A DNA stretch of 64,000 nt from Lentisphaera profundi (GTDB taxonomy: Bacteria > Verrucomicrobiota > Lentisphaeria > Lentisphaerales > Lentisphaeraceae), in assembly GCF_028728065.1 (NCBI RefSeq), contig NZ_CP117811.1, positions 1,240,001 through 1,304,000 of the forward strand, written 5' to 3'. Positions 8,623 through 17,463 of the stretch are shown piece by piece. The notes under the pieces are model-generated. The model saw nothing but the letters and a program-made list of their open reading frames with translations. It did no database searches and had not been told where the DNA came from. Both the position numbers and the translations under genes were made by a program. Numbering within the stretch: the first letter of the stretch is position 1; each line of letters begins with the position of its first letter.

Positions 8623-8652
8623 TTGGACTTTGCCGAGAGCCGCGGGTATATA
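8623..8652 (+). promoter_or_regulatory. Possible sigma-70-type promoter of the RhuM-like gene
   Basis: TTGGAC (8623-8628) and TATATA (8647-8652) are separated by 18 bases, about 60 bases before the RhuM start. The small hairpin GGCATTCTTAATGCC lies in the presumed leader. The call is from pattern only. Confidence 0.35.
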
Positions 8653-8714
8653 ATAGAGATACAATGGCATTCTTAATGCCAAATAAGCATGTTTGAATGT
8701 GAAGGAGTGGACTC

Positions 8715-9746
8715 ATGGATGGGAAAAAGAAAAAGTTTATTCGTAATAGTACGGCAGAGTTTTTAACTTTTAGTCAGCAGAGTGGCGAAGAGCATATTGA
8801 GGCACGTTACGAAGATGAGACAATTTGGTTATCGCAAAAGTTAATGTCTCAGCTCTTTGAAGTTGATGTGCGCACGGTGAATGAACACTTAAAAAATATT
8901 TATTTACAAGAAGAGCTGAGCTCAGAGTCAACTATCCGGAAATTCCGGATAGCTCAATTAGAGGGCACTCGTGAGGTTTCTCGCAATATAGAGTTTTATA
9001 ACTTAGATGCGATAATTTCGGTGGGATATCGAGTCAATTCAGTACGAGCAACTCAATTTCGCCAATGGGCAACACAAGTATTAAGAGATTTTGCTATTAA
9101 GGGTTATGTGATTGATAAAAAGCGGATGGAGAATGGATCGTTTTTAGGAGATGATTATTTTGAAGAACTCTTAGAAGAAATCCGAGAGATTCGTCTTAGT
9201 GAACGCCGCTTTTATCAGAAAATCACCGATATATACACAACGAGTATGGATTATAACAAAGAGGCTCCCACGACACGTGAGTTTTTCGCAAAAGTTCAGA
9301 ATAAACTTCATTATGCGATTCACGGCTATACCGCAGCTGAATTGATTATAGGTCGCGCCGATAGTGAAAAAGATTTCATGGGGCTGAATAGTTGGAAAAA
9401 GGCACCGGAGGGAAAAATTTTAAAATCTGATGTTTCAGTTGCTAAAAATTATTTACTTAAAGATGAGTTAGACTCATTGGGTCGCATTGTTAATGCCTAT
9501 TTAGAATTGGCTGAAGACCGGGCTAAGAGAAAGATTCCTATGACCATGGAGGATTGGGCTAAACGTTTAGATCTATTTTTAGAATTTGACGATCGTGATG
9601 TGCTTTTGGATAGTGGTAAGATATCGACTGCTATAGCGAAAGGCCATGCGGAAACAGAGTTTGAGAAATACCGTATTGTTCAAGATCGTTTATTTAAAAA
9701 TGATTTTGATAAAATTCTTCAAAATCTTGAGCATAAAGATTCATGA
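8715..9746 (+). CDS. RhuM-family protein
   Basis: A 343-residue cytoplasmic protein of the RhuM (virulence protein) family. The start is supported by AAGGAG seven bases upstream. The N-terminal part (about 30-125) has the family layout: the block TIWLSQKLMSQLFEVDVRTV, with a helix-turn-helix look, then FYNLDAIISVGYRVNS and FRQWATQVLR. The C-terminal half is charged and helical, with TTREFFAKVQNKLHYAIHG and LGRIVNAYLELAEDRA. The family occurs on mobile and genomic islands; its biochemical role is not established. There is no signal peptide, unlike nearly all neighbours, and repeat-rich DNA sits just upstream, which fits arrival by transfer (inference). Confidence 0.8.
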   Translation: MDGKKKKFIRNSTAEFLTFSQQSGEEHIEARYEDETIWLSQKLMSQLFEVDVRTVNEHLKNIYLQEELSSESTIRKFRIAQLEGTREVSRNIEFYNLDAIISVGYRVNSVRATQFRQWATQVLRDFAIKGYVIDKKRMENGSFLGDDYFEELLEEIREIRLSERRFYQKITDIYTTSMDYNKEAPTTREFFAKVQNKLHYAIHGYTAAELIIGRADSEKDFMGLNSWKKAPEGKILKSDVSVAKNYLLKDELDSLGRIVNAYLELAEDRAKRKIPMTMEDWAKRLDLFLEFDDRDVLLDSGKISTAIAKGHAETEFEKYRIVQDRLFKNDFDKILQNLEHKDS

Positions 9747-9794
9747 AATTCACTCAAATATGATTGAATTAATAACTCAAAAATAGGGAGCGCT

Positions 9795-11000
9795 ATGAAA
9801 AAAATATTTGTATTGTTGAGTTTATTTTTAGTGACTTGGGGGCTTCAAGCCAAGCCACTTAAAGTTTATATTTTGGCGGGGCAATCCAATATGCAGGGCC
9901 ATGCCAAAGTTTCGGTTCTTGATTACATGAAAGAAGATCCCAAGTCTATGGGTCTCTATAAAAGCATGCATGATAAGCAAGGTAAAATCAAAGTATGTGA
10001 AGATGTTTATATTTCTAACTTCACGGGAACTAACGAAAATAATGCTAAATCCTTTGGTTCTTTGACGGCAGGTTATGGCGCTAGAAGGAATCCGCTTGTA
10101 TCCGAGGATAAGATTGGCCCCGAATTCACTTTTGGCATCACCATGCATAAGCTCTTGAATGAACCAGTGCTCATTATTAAAACTGCTTGGGGCGGTAAAT
10201 CTCTATTCAAAGATTTTCGTTCACCGAGTGCTGGGCCCTATGTTCCTAACGAAATGGACATCAAAAAAAAGCGTTATGCCACGAGCGAACAGCAGAAACA
10301 ATTGGAGAAAGAAACAGGTCATTACTACAGATTGATGATCAGTCATGTGAATGAAGTCTTAAAGGATATTAAGCGAGTTTACCCCCAGTACAATTCAAAG
10401 CAGGGCTATGAACTAGCGGGCTTTGTGTGGTTTCAGGGCTGGAATGATATGGTAACGCGCGATGTTTACCCCTACCTCAAAAAAGGAGGACAGGGCAATC
10501 GCTTTGATTCCTATAGTGAGAATTTAACCCACTTGATTCGCGATATTCGCAAAGATTTAAATGTACCTCAATTGCCTGTTTGTATTGGTGTGATGGGCGT
10601 GGGTGGTATAAGTAATTCAAAGCAGGCAGATTTTAGGCAAGCGATGATAGCGCCGTCAAGCTATCCGGAATTTAAAGGCAATGTCACCGCAGTAGAAACC
10701 GCGGCCTTCTGGGATGATAAGCTGGGTGCTATAGATGAGAAGCGCAGCAAAATTCGCCAAATGGCTTATTTGCTGAGAACAAAGAATAAAAACCATGCTA
10801 ATAAAGAGGGCAAGATGAGCACTCAAGAACAAAAGCAGTTCTTAGTGGATTATCGAGCTAAACTCATTTCAAAAGAAGAAGATGCACTCTTTGCTCGTGG
10901 AGCGTCTAATGCGGGCTATCATTACCTAGGTTGCGCTAAGACAATGGCCTTGATTGGTGAGGCTTTTGCTCAAAAACTGTATTCGATACAAGATAAGTAA
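9795..11000 (+). CDS. Exported SASA-family carbohydrate acetylesterase
   Basis: A 401-residue intact member of the sialate-O-acetylesterase-like SGNH family. The signal peptide covers residues 1-19. The nucleophile block is LAGQSNMQG (28-36, Ser31). The oxyanion block is VWFQGWNDM (about residue 213). A candidate catalytic His is in AGYHYLG near residue 374. Such enzymes remove acetyl groups from carbohydrates, and the setting among sulfatases suggests polysaccharide side-group removal. It is followed after 14 bp by a DUF6288 gene, so they are probably one transcript. Confidence 0.85.
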   Translation: MKKIFVLLSLFLVTWGLQAKPLKVYILAGQSNMQGHAKVSVLDYMKEDPKSMGLYKSMHDKQGKIKVCEDVYISNFTGTNENNAKSFGSLTAGYGARRNPLVSEDKIGPEFTFGITMHKLLNEPVLIIKTAWGGKSLFKDFRSPSAGPYVPNEMDIKKKRYATSEQQKQLEKETGHYYRLMISHVNEVLKDIKRVYPQYNSKQGYELAGFVWFQGWNDMVTRDVYPYLKKGGQGNRFDSYSENLTHLIRDIRKDLNVPQLPVCIGVMGVGGISNSKQADFRQAMIAPSSYPEFKGNVTAVETAAFWDDKLGAIDEKRSKIRQMAYLLRTKNKNHANKEGKMSTQEQKQFLVDYRAKLISKEEDALFARGASNAGYHYLGCAKTMALIGEAFAQKLYSIQDK

Positions 11001-11014
11001 GGGAGTCTGAACTT

Positions 11015-13381
11015 ATGAAAAAATTATTATTACTCTTGTTTATACCGATTTTACTTGATGCGGCTATTCCCGATTTAACTCAAGGAGGAGCAGTACCTGC
11101 ACGTGATGCCAAAGACTGGAACTTGGGGCCGACGGGGGCGCGAGGCTGGATCTATAGTGATAAGTATTCGACTTCTGAAGCTCGACAGATTTATGTTACA
11201 TCTGTCGAGAAATCTTCTCCAGCTTATAAAATTTTACTTGTCGGTGATGTAATTATCGGTATAGGGAAAAGCAAATTTCAGGATGACCCCAGAAGAACTT
11301 TGGGCCGAGCCATCACTCAGGCAGAAGCTAGAAATGGAATCCTAGCTTTATTAATCTGGAGGCAAAATAAAATTGCGAGTATCAACTTAAAACTTAAAGT
11401 TTTGGGTAAGTATTCAGCGACGAGCCCTTTTACTTGTACAAAGTCAGAGATGATTTTTAAACAAGCTTGTGAGAACATTGCTAAAAATTTAAAGAAAAAT
11501 AAGAATAGATCGAATTGGATCGTTCGTTCCGCTAATACTTTGGCGCTGCTTGCTAGTGGTGATCGTCGTTATTTATCCCTGATAAAAAAAGAAGTTGCGG
11601 AAGCCGCAAAATATCAGGGGATACGTACGAATAGTTATTACTCATGGTTTTATGGACCGGTCACTAGTTTGATTGCCGAATATACGTTGGCCACAGGAGA
11701 CAAACGCTACCTCAAAGATCTTAAACGAATTGCTTTGGAGATAGTTAATGGGCAGAGTCCTGTGGGTTCTTGGGGACATCGCTTTGTGGATCCTAATGGT
11801 CGACTACGGGGTTACGGCATGATGAATGCTCCTGGCCTGCCTTTAACGCTCTCACTTGTCTTGGCTAGAAAGGCGGGGGTGAAAGATGCCAAGTTCGATC
11901 AAGCGATTGAAAAAAGTACTAAACTCTTGCGATTCTATGTGGGTAAGGGAGCGATTCCCTATGGTGATCATCATCCCTGGACTCAAACGCATGATGATAA
12001 TGGGAAAAATGGCATGGCAGCGGTGTTGTTTAATCTTTTGGGTGATAAAGAAGCCGCGGGATATTTTTCTCGTATGAGTGTGGCAACACACTCAGATGAG
12101 AGAGAAATGGGTCATACGGGTAATTTCTTTAATATTCAGTGGGCGCTGCCGGGCGTGGCACTCTCGGGACCTCAAGCAAGTGGGGCGTGGATGCGTGAGT
12201 ATTCTTGGTATTATGATTTAGCACGTCGTTGGGATGGTAGTTTTATTCATCAAGGAGCCCCCCAAGATAAAAAAGATTCCTATCGAAATTGGGACACAAG
12301 CGGTGTCATGGTCTTAGCCTATGCACAGGGAAATCGCAATATTTACTTAACAGGAAAAAAAAGCGATCTTGTCGAGCAAATATCAACTGCGAATGCAGAA
12401 GCAATAGTGGCACTTGGGCGTGGATGGACTTTGAAAAATAAACATGAGTATCTCAATGGGCGAAGTGATAAGGCTCTCGTTTTAGCATTGAGCAATTGGT
12501 CACCAGTGATGCGAATCCGTGCAGCGGAAGCATTAGCCAAAAGAAAGCCAAAAGATTTAAAGCCTTACTTTGAACTCTTGGATTCAAATGATCTTTATTC
12601 TGCTTTAGGAGCCTGTGAACTGATCATCCAAATGAAAGGCCAGGCAAAAGACGCGGTGCCTCAGCTCATTAAATGGCTCGATTATCCAGATTTGTGGTTA
12701 AGGATTAAAGCAGCGGATGCATTAGCCGCTATTGGTCAGCCCTCGATGAAAGCGGTGCCACGGATGCTAGAAATGTTTGCTGAGCAATCCTCCGGTGACC
12801 CGCGTGGAATGCTTCAGCGCTACCTCTGTTTTGCCTTGTTTAATAAGCGAGGTGGCTTGTTGGGAAAATTCCTTGATGGTGTGGATAAAAAAGATCTTCT
12901 TGAAGCCGTTAAAATAGGACTGAAAAATGATGATGGTCGTGCACGAGGTGCAATTAGTAGCGTTTACGAAAACTTAGAATTCGAGGAACTCGAACCCTTA
13001 CTGCCAGCTATTCTCGATGCTATAGAAGAGCCCGCACCGAGTGGGATCATGTTTGCCGATGGTATTCGTACGGCGGGCTTGAAGCTACTAGTGACTCATA
13101 AAGTTGCTGATGGACTGCCATTAACAGTGGACTACATCAAAAATCAAAAAAAGCATGGCAGTCAAAAACGCATCCTTGTTTTGATTAAATATGTTGAATC
13201 CTATGGGGCTCATGCACAAAAAGAAATCGCTAAAATGAATGATATTATTGACTACTTTGAAAAACAAGAAGAAGGTTTTCCCAAAAAGCTCAGTATGCAA
13301 AAAGCTCAATACCTGCGCGAATCAATTGAACGCATCCAAAAAACAAATCTTAGGCCGCAGTTAAAATTTATAGAGAAGTAA
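11015..13381 (+). CDS. DUF6288 family exported protein with PDZ and HEAT-like regions
   Basis: A 788-residue exported protein (signal peptide about 1-16). Residues 35-130 resemble a PDZ domain (RGWIYSDKYSTSEARQIYVT, later GDVIIGIGKSKFQDDPRRT). Residues 140-480 form the helical, barrel-like DUF6288 core typical of Lentisphaera and planctomycetes, with conserved-looking GYGMMNAPGL and HTGNFFN. Residues 490-780 are alpha-helical repeats of HEAT type (MRIRAAEALAKR; WLRIKAADALAAIG). No catalytic residues can be assigned. Co-location with SASA and sulfatase genes suggests a role in polysaccharide use. Spacing of 14 bp to the upstream esterase suggests an operon. Confidence 0.75.
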   Translation: MKKLLLLLFIPILLDAAIPDLTQGGAVPARDAKDWNLGPTGARGWIYSDKYSTSEARQIYVTSVEKSSPAYKILLVGDVIIGIGKSKFQDDPRRTLGRAITQAEARNGILALLIWRQNKIASINLKLKVLGKYSATSPFTCTKSEMIFKQACENIAKNLKKNKNRSNWIVRSANTLALLASGDRRYLSLIKKEVAEAAKYQGIRTNSYYSWFYGPVTSLIAEYTLATGDKRYLKDLKRIALEIVNGQSPVGSWGHRFVDPNGRLRGYGMMNAPGLPLTLSLVLARKAGVKDAKFDQAIEKSTKLLRFYVGKGAIPYGDHHPWTQTHDDNGKNGMAAVLFNLLGDKEAAGYFSRMSVATHSDEREMGHTGNFFNIQWALPGVALSGPQASGAWMREYSWYYDLARRWDGSFIHQGAPQDKKDSYRNWDTSGVMVLAYAQGNRNIYLTGKKSDLVEQISTANAEAIVALGRGWTLKNKHEYLNGRSDKALVLALSNWSPVMRIRAAEALAKRKPKDLKPYFELLDSNDLYSALGACELIIQMKGQAKDAVPQLIKWLDYPDLWLRIKAADALAAIGQPSMKAVPRMLEMFAEQSSGDPRGMLQRYLCFALFNKRGGLLGKFLDGVDKKDLLEAVKIGLKNDDGRARGAISSVYENLEFEELEPLLPAILDAIEEPAPSGIMFADGIRTAGLKLLVTHKVADGLPLTVDYIKNQKKHGSQKRILVLIKYVESYGAHAQKEIAKMNDIIDYFEKQEEGFPKKLSMQKAQYLRESIERIQKTNLRPQLKFIEK

Positions 13382-13488
13382 AGGCGGTGAAACTTATTTC
13401 TAGAATGGAATCAGAGCTATATAAAAGCTCTATATACAGTTCCAGATTCTTGTATGAAAGAAGCGGTCGCCTTAGTATATTTTAAAGT

Positions 13489-13515
13489 CTGGGAGCGCCA
13501 ATTTGCAATCGGCAT
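13489..13515. repeat. REP-like palindrome, family 1
   Basis: CTGGGAGCGCC followed by AATTTGCAATCGGCAT: the GGGAGC-flanked CGATTTGCAATCG palindrome, here with one mismatch. It sits 30 bases ahead of the transposase remnant. Confidence 0.6.
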
Positions 13516-13692
13516 TAATCAAGAGCCCTTTAAAAGAGAAATAAATGCGTGAGGGATTTAACAATAGTGAAGCTTGGCATAGTCGAGGTTATTTGCCCCA
13601 TTACGATGTAGAAGGCAAGTATCAGATGATTAGCTATCGTCTTGCGGATAGCTTGCCCCAAGAAGTTCTTTTAAACTTAGAAAATGACCTTG

Positions 13693-13718
13693 CTGGGAGC
13701 GCCGATTTGCAATCGCAT
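13693..13718. repeat. REP-like palindrome inside the transposase
   Basis: CTGGGAGCGCC then GATTTGCAATCGCAT, a family-1 copy located where the transposase reading frame is broken, so its insertion may be the cause of the shift. Confidence 0.6.
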
Positions 13719-13995
13719 TATCAAAAGATGATAAAAGGGCAATGGACAAACGCAAAATCATCGAAAAGTACCTAGATAGTGGATACGGTTCATGCTTATT
13801 AAAAGATTCTCGTACAGCCGCAATTCTTGTCGAAGGCTGGAGGTTTTTTGATACAGAACGTTATGATCTTATTGCCTATGTGGTGATGCCGAATCATGTA
13901 CATCTCTTGATTAAAACTTACGAAGGCTGGAGTATGGGAGATTTAGTAAAATCGTGGAAGAGGGCGTCGACCAAGTCCATAAGACATTTATATAG

Positions 13996-14023
13996 AGCCG
14001 ATTGCAAATCGGAGCTCCCAGCA
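13996..14023. repeat. REP-like palindrome inside the transposase, inverted
   Basis: GCCGATTGCAAATCGG followed by AGCTCCCAGCAG, in opposite orientation to the copy at 13693. It keeps the reading frame open. Confidence 0.6.
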
Positions 14024-14214
14024 GGATTCCACCCAGGGCTATTAAAAGAAGGCAAGTCTTTTTGGCAGCGGGAGTATTGGGATCGTTTTATTCGCGATGA
14101 AAGGCATTATTATGCTACAATAGATTATATTCACCATAATACCGTAAAAGCAAATTTAGTGAATAAGGCCGTGGATTGGGCGTATTCATCTTGTGGAAAA
14201 GAAGGAGAAATAAA

Positions 14215-15114
14215 ATGAAAAGAACACTTATGATTATTGGCGGCTCGGGCTGTGTAGGTGAAGAGACAGCCAAGGCTTTGCTGAGAGATGAAGATGTAAA
14301 AGTGATTTCCGTTGCACGGGGTAAATCGCCGGTTAATGCCATTGATGGGGTGATTTATGAACAGGGAGATATTTTAGATAGCGAATCAATCCTTAAGTTA
14401 TTAGAAAAATATTCAGTGAGTCATGTTTTACATACCGCCGCTTTGCGAACCTCGCAATGCAAAGATCAGCCCAGACAAGCAGTAGAAATCAATATCAATG
14501 GTACGACTAATGTCTTGGAGGCCGTCCGCGAATATGGCAAAGTAGAACACTTTGTATTCATCAGTACTGCGGCGGTTTATAAAGTGCCTGAAGATGACAG
14601 TTTTCCCGATGAAAATTCGCCTAGCGAAGCCTTGAACCTCTATACGGCAACAAAACTCGCAGGTGAAGTCCTAGTTGAATCTTATGCTCATAGCTATGGC
14701 ATCAAAGCCACGGTGCTGCGACCGCAAATTATTTATGGACCGACTCGAGGCAGCGAAGGCTCCACGGCTGGTTTAAGCACAGCCTTGAAGGAGGCGGGGG
14801 CAGGGCACTCATTCTGTATCCCTTTTAGCGGCACGTACGCTTTTACCTATAGCGGTGATGTGGGCAAGTTTTGCAAAGTCGTTCTTTTAGAGCCGAGTGA
14901 TAAGTTTGAGATATATAATGTCCCAGGTGAGTCACTCTCGATCAAAGATGTGGTTCAAGAAATCAACTCTCTTTGCGGGCAAGATTTGATCTCTTTTAAG
15001 CAAGAAGATTACCCCTTTGCCAAGGGCGTTTCGTCGAGCAAGTTTTTCAAAGATTTTCCGCAAAGCCAAGTAAGTCCCATGAGTGAAATCTTGCATGATC
15101 ACCTATTGAGCTAA
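14215..15114 (+). CDS. NAD-dependent epimerase/dehydratase (extended SDR)
   Basis: A 299-residue cytoplasmic Rossmann protein. ATG 14215 is chosen because GGAG lies just upstream and the cofactor loop GGSGCVG (9-15) then falls at the N-terminus. Ser118 in FISTAA and the Tyr143/Lys147 pair of YTATK form the usual catalytic set. Extended SDRs of this kind act on nucleotide sugars or related alcohols; the substrate is not recognisable. The start overlaps the transposase stop (ATGA), so expression may now depend on the damaged upstream frame or on a promoter within it. No signal peptide is present. Confidence 0.8.
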   Translation: MKRTLMIIGGSGCVGEETAKALLRDEDVKVISVARGKSPVNAIDGVIYEQGDILDSESILKLLEKYSVSHVLHTAALRTSQCKDQPRQAVEININGTTNVLEAVREYGKVEHFVFISTAAVYKVPEDDSFPDENSPSEALNLYTATKLAGEVLVESYAHSYGIKATVLRPQIIYGPTRGSEGSTAGLSTALKEAGAGHSFCIPFSGTYAFTYSGDVGKFCKVVLLEPSDKFEIYNVPGESLSIKDVVQEINSLCGQDLISFKQEDYPFAKGVSSSKFFKDFPQSQVSPMSEILHDHLLS

Positions 15115-15252
15115 AAAGAGGTTTGGAACTTAAGTGCTACTACCTTTTTTAGTAGGGCCCCGAGGGCTCCTCGGCCACCGGAGGTGTTTATACTGGGGCG
15201 GAGCCCCAAGTTTGACTAAATGAGGGACGAGTCGCTCACACTCCCACCAAGA

Positions 15253-15296
15253 TACTGCCGTATGGGCAAATGCTTTTTATCCGCCTGTATGGCAGC
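15253..15296. repeat. REP-like hairpin, family 2
   Basis: TGCCGTATGGGCAAATGC faces ATCCGCCTGTATGGCA, read in opposite orientation to the copy at 54323. Confidence 0.5.
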
Positions 15297-15383
15297 AGCC
15301 CTTGACCCGGCGACTGGTGCGGAGCCCCCTATATTTTTATCCGCCCGCCGGAGGCATTAAAATCATAAACTAATATTCATCAT

Positions 15384-15408
15384 CCGCATTGGAATGCGGA
15401 GCTCCCAG
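15384..15408. repeat. REP-like palindrome, family 1 variant
   Basis: CCGCATTGGAATGCGG followed by AGCTCCCAG. The stem bases differ from other copies but change in compensating pairs, and the GCTCCCAG flank is kept. Confidence 0.5.
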
Positions 15409-15693
15409 GTTTTGCCACACTTTATAGTTTATCGTAAAAAATATTTTCACATGTCAACTTGCTTGTTTGGGAAGCGTATTACAATTAGGCCATGATCTAT
15501 GGATTGGTTTTTTGTGAAAGGCAGAAAATTAAAATAGCTATTGTTGAACAAAATTGTTTTTTCTTATAACAAATACATTTTCAATTCGTTAATAGTCTAC
15601 ACTACTTAGCCCATAAAAAGAACTCACTGTATGGGCGAGCACTTTTTGTTATATCTAAGGCCTATAATTGTGTAATGAACCTAAGGAATCTGA

Positions 15694-17127
15694 ATGAAAC
15701 AAGTCATAGTAATAATGTATTTTATCTGTAGCTACAGCCTTCTTGCTGAAGTTAAACTTTTCGATATGGCCGCCATGAGGGATGCGAGTACGCTAGAAGT
15801 TGAGGTGCTGAAGGATTGGTATGTGGTGCCAGGCAAGATTAAGACTCGACAAAAATTAATTACGATCAAGGTTGGGGAATTTATCCCAGGTAAAGATTAT
15901 CGCGTACCGGTACGCTTTATCGTTCCAGTGGGGCAAAAGGCGAAGGGCTTTCATTTAACAGGGGGGAATAATTTAAAATCGATCAATAATGATGCACGCT
16001 TACGTGGAGTAGAAGCCGACTTGATCCAGGGTGGTGTGGGCTTGGTCTATACGATTGTTCAAAAATTAGATTCTTGGGGTCAGCGTGAATTATCCCAGCA
16101 GAGTGAGGCCTTGTTTAGCAAGACACTCAATTCACATTACTCGGTGCAGTACTGGGCTTGGCCAGCTAGTCTCATGCGAAGTATTACCGCGGCTTATGCT
16201 GAAGAAGATTATTTTGAAAAGGGTCAGGTGGCTTGCTCTGGAGGATCTAAGAATGGAGCGACTCCTTCTGTAGCCGTGATACATGATGAGCGTATTAGCG
16301 CGGTACATGCTACGGTGTCACCCATATCAGAATCCCCGTTGCGCTTATGCGATGAAAAAGCATGGGCAGATTTACGGGAGTATAATAAACATCACCCCAG
16401 TCAAACTAATAAGAGAAGTAAGCAATCGGGGATGCATCCCTTTTTGGGAGGAACTCATGGGCCTCGTTATAACGAAGCAGCCTTAGCCGCAGGAGCCACT
16501 TGGCAAGACTTAAAGTCACTAGCAAATGAGCTTGCGGATCAGATTTTTCCTGCGAAGCATTTCGAAATACTTAAGAAACGTGGAGTGGAACTCAGTTTTC
16601 ATCCAGGGACACATGATTTTGTGGCCTATGATATGGCATATGTCGGCAAGAATTATCCTCAACTCCCTATTTACTTGAAGGCTAATACCGGACACGGCAA
16701 GGGTGGAGATAAATCACAATTTCGTGGGCAAGCTAATAAAACGGCTTTTCTACTCCGTCATTTTTTTGCGTCTGAAATTGAGAGCTTGTTAGAGTCACCA
16801 CAAGTCACAACTAAGAAAGAGGGCGCTTACCTACAAATTGAAGTCCAATTTCCCGAAGGATCTAAGGTGGAAACAGGGGAGGTATTTTGGATGTATAATA
16901 GGGCGCCCGATGGAAGTGAAGCGTACTTGAGTGAAGCCTTCCCTAGTGAAAATCAAGTGGTGATGGAATATAATGATCAAAAGGGTATTTGGTTAGCCAA
17001 GATCAAAATCACTGAAGGATCGCAGCAAATAGATTTCTTTAGTACGCACAAGAAAAGCTTGAGCTTTAAGGGGCGTAAATTAGAGACTTACCTATCGAGT
17101 CCTTATACTCGTATCGACTTAAAGTGA
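15694..17127 (+). CDS. Exported alpha/beta-hydrolase-fold protein
   Basis: A 477-residue secreted protein with signal peptide 1-18. The nucleophile elbow is CSGGSKNGA (Ser185), preceded by strand-like GGVGLVYTIVQKL. A candidate acid residue is in HPGTHDFVAYD and a candidate His in NTGHGKGG, giving a full Ser-Asp-His set in the expected order. The layout resembles PhoPQ-activated-pathogenicity-related and similar PVC hydrolases, but the exact family is uncertain. The beta-rich C-terminus (about 365-477) may bind substrate. Transcription appears independent, with repeat-rich DNA upstream. A perfect 7-base stem (AAGTGAT...ATCACTT, 17122-17141) overlaps the stop, without a T run. Confidence 0.65.
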   Translation: MKQVIVIMYFICSYSLLAEVKLFDMAAMRDASTLEVEVLKDWYVVPGKIKTRQKLITIKVGEFIPGKDYRVPVRFIVPVGQKAKGFHLTGGNNLKSINNDARLRGVEADLIQGGVGLVYTIVQKLDSWGQRELSQQSEALFSKTLNSHYSVQYWAWPASLMRSITAAYAEEDYFEKGQVACSGGSKNGATPSVAVIHDERISAVHATVSPISESPLRLCDEKAWADLREYNKHHPSQTNKRSKQSGMHPFLGGTHGPRYNEAALAAGATWQDLKSLANELADQIFPAKHFEILKKRGVELSFHPGTHDFVAYDMAYVGKNYPQLPIYLKANTGHGKGGDKSQFRGQANKTAFLLRHFFASEIESLLESPQVTTKKEGAYLQIEVQFPEGSKVETGEVFWMYNRAPDGSEAYLSEAFPSENQVVMEYNDQKGIWLAKIKITEGSQQIDFFSTHKKSLSFKGRKLETYLSSPYTRIDLK

Positions 17128-17365
17128 TTTCATGATCACTTGCTCGCAAACTTAAAAATGGTTAATAGGGCGGAAACATAGATTGAATCTAAGAGTCAAA
17201 TTAAAGGTATTTATCTCATATATAATTCCTTGCCGGATTATAGTCATAAGCATGTGAATTTCAGACGAAATTCAATACATAAACCTTGCTATCACAGTCA
17301 AACTTTATTAAAGTATTAGCATCTGAGTACGGCTTAGGTTCTCTATAAAATCACTGAAAAATATC
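17128..17365. other. AT-rich intergenic DNA before the first cytochrome module
   Basis: No gene or repeat is recognised in this stretch apart from the small stem overlapping the preceding stop. Composition is AT-rich. It leads into the conserved upstream block at 17366. Confidence 0.4.
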
Positions 17366-17463
17366 ATAAAACAATATTTTCTGACGAAATAGCACAAGAT
17401 TTTAGATTAAAAGAGGAATTACTTAGTTAAGTATTTTCAATGAATGAAATTTAAGGGTTTTCA
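17366..17463 (+). promoter_or_regulatory. Upstream block shared by one intact and two relic cytochrome genes
   Basis: AAACAATATTTTC, then about eight bases, then AGCACAAGATTTTAGAT, and finally TTTTCAATGAATGAA just before the start. The same order recurs at 22398-22475 and 29491-29571 ahead of relics of the same gene type. Conservation outside coding sequence suggests a promoter or regulator site. No clear -35/-10 pair stands out. Confidence 0.45.

Larger units (their letters stand above)
8308..8714. other. Intergenic region with REP-like repeats
   Basis: No coding sequence is supported. Two family-2 hairpins (8353-8393 and 8499-8530) lie here, each preceded by a CCCCGA...CCGAAGGGG or CCCCGACCACCGGAGGG stretch, so the repeat is a composite of two palindromes. 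Further perfect small hairpins are CCACCAAAGGTGG (about 8549-8561) and GGCATTCTTAATGCC (about 8666-8680), the latter between the putative RhuM promoter and its start. Confidence 0.6.
13545..14218 (+). pseudogene. REP-associated tyrosine transposase (RAYT), frame-disrupted
   Basis: Two frames make up one Y1/IS200-like transposase. The first (13545-13775) carries the typical RAYT N-terminus, WHSRGYLPHYD and MISYRLADSLP. The second (13742-14218) carries KYLDSGYGSCLL, the metal-binding HUH motif in MPNHVHLL (49-56), FWQREYWDRFIRDE and the catalytic Tyr in YIHHNTVKAN (Tyr129). A family-1 REP-like sequence lies exactly in the overlap (13693-13718), and a second in opposite orientation is read in frame as ADCKSELPA in the second part. 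The frames differ by one base. The catalytic half is intact, so partial function from ATG 13742 is conceivable but unlikely. Its stop overlaps the next start by 4 bp. Confidence 0.8.
15115..15693. other. Intergenic region packed with hairpin repeats
   Basis: No gene is seen. From left to right: the hairpin CTACTACCTTTTTTAGTAG at about 15135-15153, which might end the epimerase transcript; GC-rich palindromes including GGGGCGGAGCCCC; a family-2 hairpin at 15253-15296; a partial copy near 15330 (ATCCGCCCGCCGGAGG); a family-1 palindrome at 15384-15408; and half-copies near 15413 and 15630. The last 60 bases are AT-rich and probably hold the promoter of the next gene. Confidence 0.6.

Noticed and set aside
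13382-13488. Short reading frames before the transposase
   Set aside because: Frames of fewer than 45 codons with no homology recognised and no ribosome site; part of the sequence is a palindromic repeat.
13700-13775. Programmed ribosomal frameshift in the transposase
   Set aside because: The overlap lacks a clear slippery heptamer (ATA AAA GGG does not permit proper re-pairing) and a palindromic repeat lies at the break, so insertion damage is simpler.
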